DNA of 20,892 nucleotides from Candidatus Peregrinibacteria bacterium (GTDB taxonomy: Bacteria > Patescibacteriota > Gracilibacteria > Peribacterales > Peribacteraceae), in NCBI GenBank assembly GCA_018662075.1, contig JABJGX010000029.1:1-20892 (forward strand), written 5' to 3'. The translations under genes were made by a program, and so were the position numbers. Positions within the stretch are counted from its first letter, which is position 1; every line of letters starts with the position of its first letter. Below the pieces are notes generated by a model, which worked only from the letters and a program-made list of their open reading frames with translations, was not told where the DNA came from and did not search any database. Shown piece by piece: positions 20,598 to 20,892 of the stretch.

Positions 20598-20625
20598 ATT
20601 TTATATATTTTGGTGCATTTGTCAA
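20598..20625 (-). promoter_or_regulatory. Promoter of glmS
   Basis: On the minus strand TTGACA (20625-20620), 16 bases and TAAAAT (20603-20598) give a start about 12 bases before the ATG at 20578. TTATAA (20590-20585), six bases before ATG, is an alternative leaderless -10. No Shine-Dalgarno is present. Confidence 0.55.
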
Positions 20626-20676
20626 TGTCAGAAAGTAGGCCATATAGGAGTATGAAGATACTTTCTACTTATTTAT

Positions 20677-20705
20677 TTGACTCTAATGGATAGGTTGAGT
20701 ACTCT
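20677..20705 (+). promoter_or_regulatory. Promoter of rpsT
   Basis: TTGACT (20677-20682), a 17-base spacer and TACTCT (20700-20705), 11 bases before the ATG at 20717. The leader would be only a few bases and has no Shine-Dalgarno. Confidence 0.5.
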
Positions 20706-20716
20706 TTTGCAGCTTT

Positions 20717-20892
20717 ATGCCAATCATTAAATCTGCCATCAAACGTGCGAGACAGAATACGGTCCGTCAGGATCGTCGTAAGCCTGTAAAATCTCTTATG
20801 AAGACCATGATGAAGAAGATGGAGGATTTCATAAAAGAAGGTAAAAAGGACGAGGCTCTGAAGATCTTGCCAGAGACGCACAAGGCAATTGA
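20717..20892 (+). CDS. rpsT: 30S ribosomal protein S20, N-terminal part (cut by window edge)
   Basis: The first 58 codons run off the right edge. The N-terminus, MPIIKSAIKRARQNTVRQDR, and the helical basic continuation (RRKPVKSLMKTMMKKMEDFI) match bacterial S20, which binds 16S rRNA and helps 30S assembly. S20 is usually about 85-90 aa, so roughly two thirds is visible. It is divergent from glmS and has its own TTGACT-type promoter. No long autoregulatory leader, as known for E. coli rpsT, is present upstream. Confidence 0.9.
   Translation, partial: MPIIKSAIKRARQNTVRQDRRKPVKSLMKTMMKKMEDFIKEGKKDEALKILPETHKAI

Noticed and set aside
20579..20716. glmS ribozyme upstream of glmS
   Set aside because: The space between glmS and rpsT is too short and shows no nested pseudoknot core.
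1..20892. CRISPR arrays, tRNA genes, insertion sequences, attachment sites or prophage genes
   Set aside because: No direct-repeat array, tRNA clover pattern, transposase or integrase was seen on either strand.

Overview
The window looks like a compact bacterial chromosome segment of moderate GC, read with the standard code. It holds 18 complete protein genes plus one partial gene at each end. The gene mix suggests a Patescibacteria/CPR member, perhaps near Peregrinibacteria/Peribacteria: a secreted SLH-domain protease, a short GspE/PilB ATPase beside a membrane FecR/Ig-like protein, a TrmB-type regulator, many orphan proteins and very short spacers. This placement is an inference. No tRNA, rRNA, CRISPR array, insertion sequence or prophage was seen.

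Layout. 1-5564: the start of a small membrane protein (minus), a small 84-aa protein, a secreted trypsin-like/SLH protease (minus), a lipoprotein alpha/beta hydrolase, a 579-aa orphan and a PsiE-like membrane protein. 5561-7345: a 177-aa orphan (minus), a gene-free stretch with a candidate small RNA (about 6173-6390), and a secreted protein with an acidic repeat. 7359-9624: a TrmB-type regulator, a lipoprotein MsrAB fusion and a 63-aa protein, all minus. 9660-10010: a gene-free stretch that looks like a highly structured RNA ending in a clear terminator. 10044-13276: a 249-aa orphan, the minus pair tyrS-phhB, and an RluA/RluD-family pseudouridine synthase. 13257-16183: a two-gene minus operon of the GspE/PilB-type ATPase and the FecR/Ig-like protein. 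16269-20892: an unusually long FtsI/PBP2-type transpeptidase, glmS (minus), and the start of rpsT.

Cell-envelope functions dominate: peptidoglycan precursor supply (GlmS), cross-linking (PBP), pilus or secretion energetics (GspE/PilB), a surface protease, two lipoprotein enzymes and a secreted repeat protein. Translation functions (TyrS, pseudouridine synthase, S20) make up most of the rest.

Four patterns stand out. (1) All 18 complete genes end in TAA (11) or TAG (7), none in TGA. (2) Most starts have no Shine-Dalgarno sequence; a -10 hexamer lies about 6 bases before ATG, often as CT-ATG, which points to leaderless mRNAs. (3) A 22-bp palindrome, CTGTTGTAA-N4-TTACAACAG, occurs three times: over the TrmB-type regulator's promoter, over the promoter of the partial gene at the left edge, and inside the pseudouridine synthase gene. 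(4) One candidate RNA carries a perfect 10-base Shine-Dalgarno sequence, and the other shows an anti-Shine-Dalgarno-like CCTCC hairpin loop.
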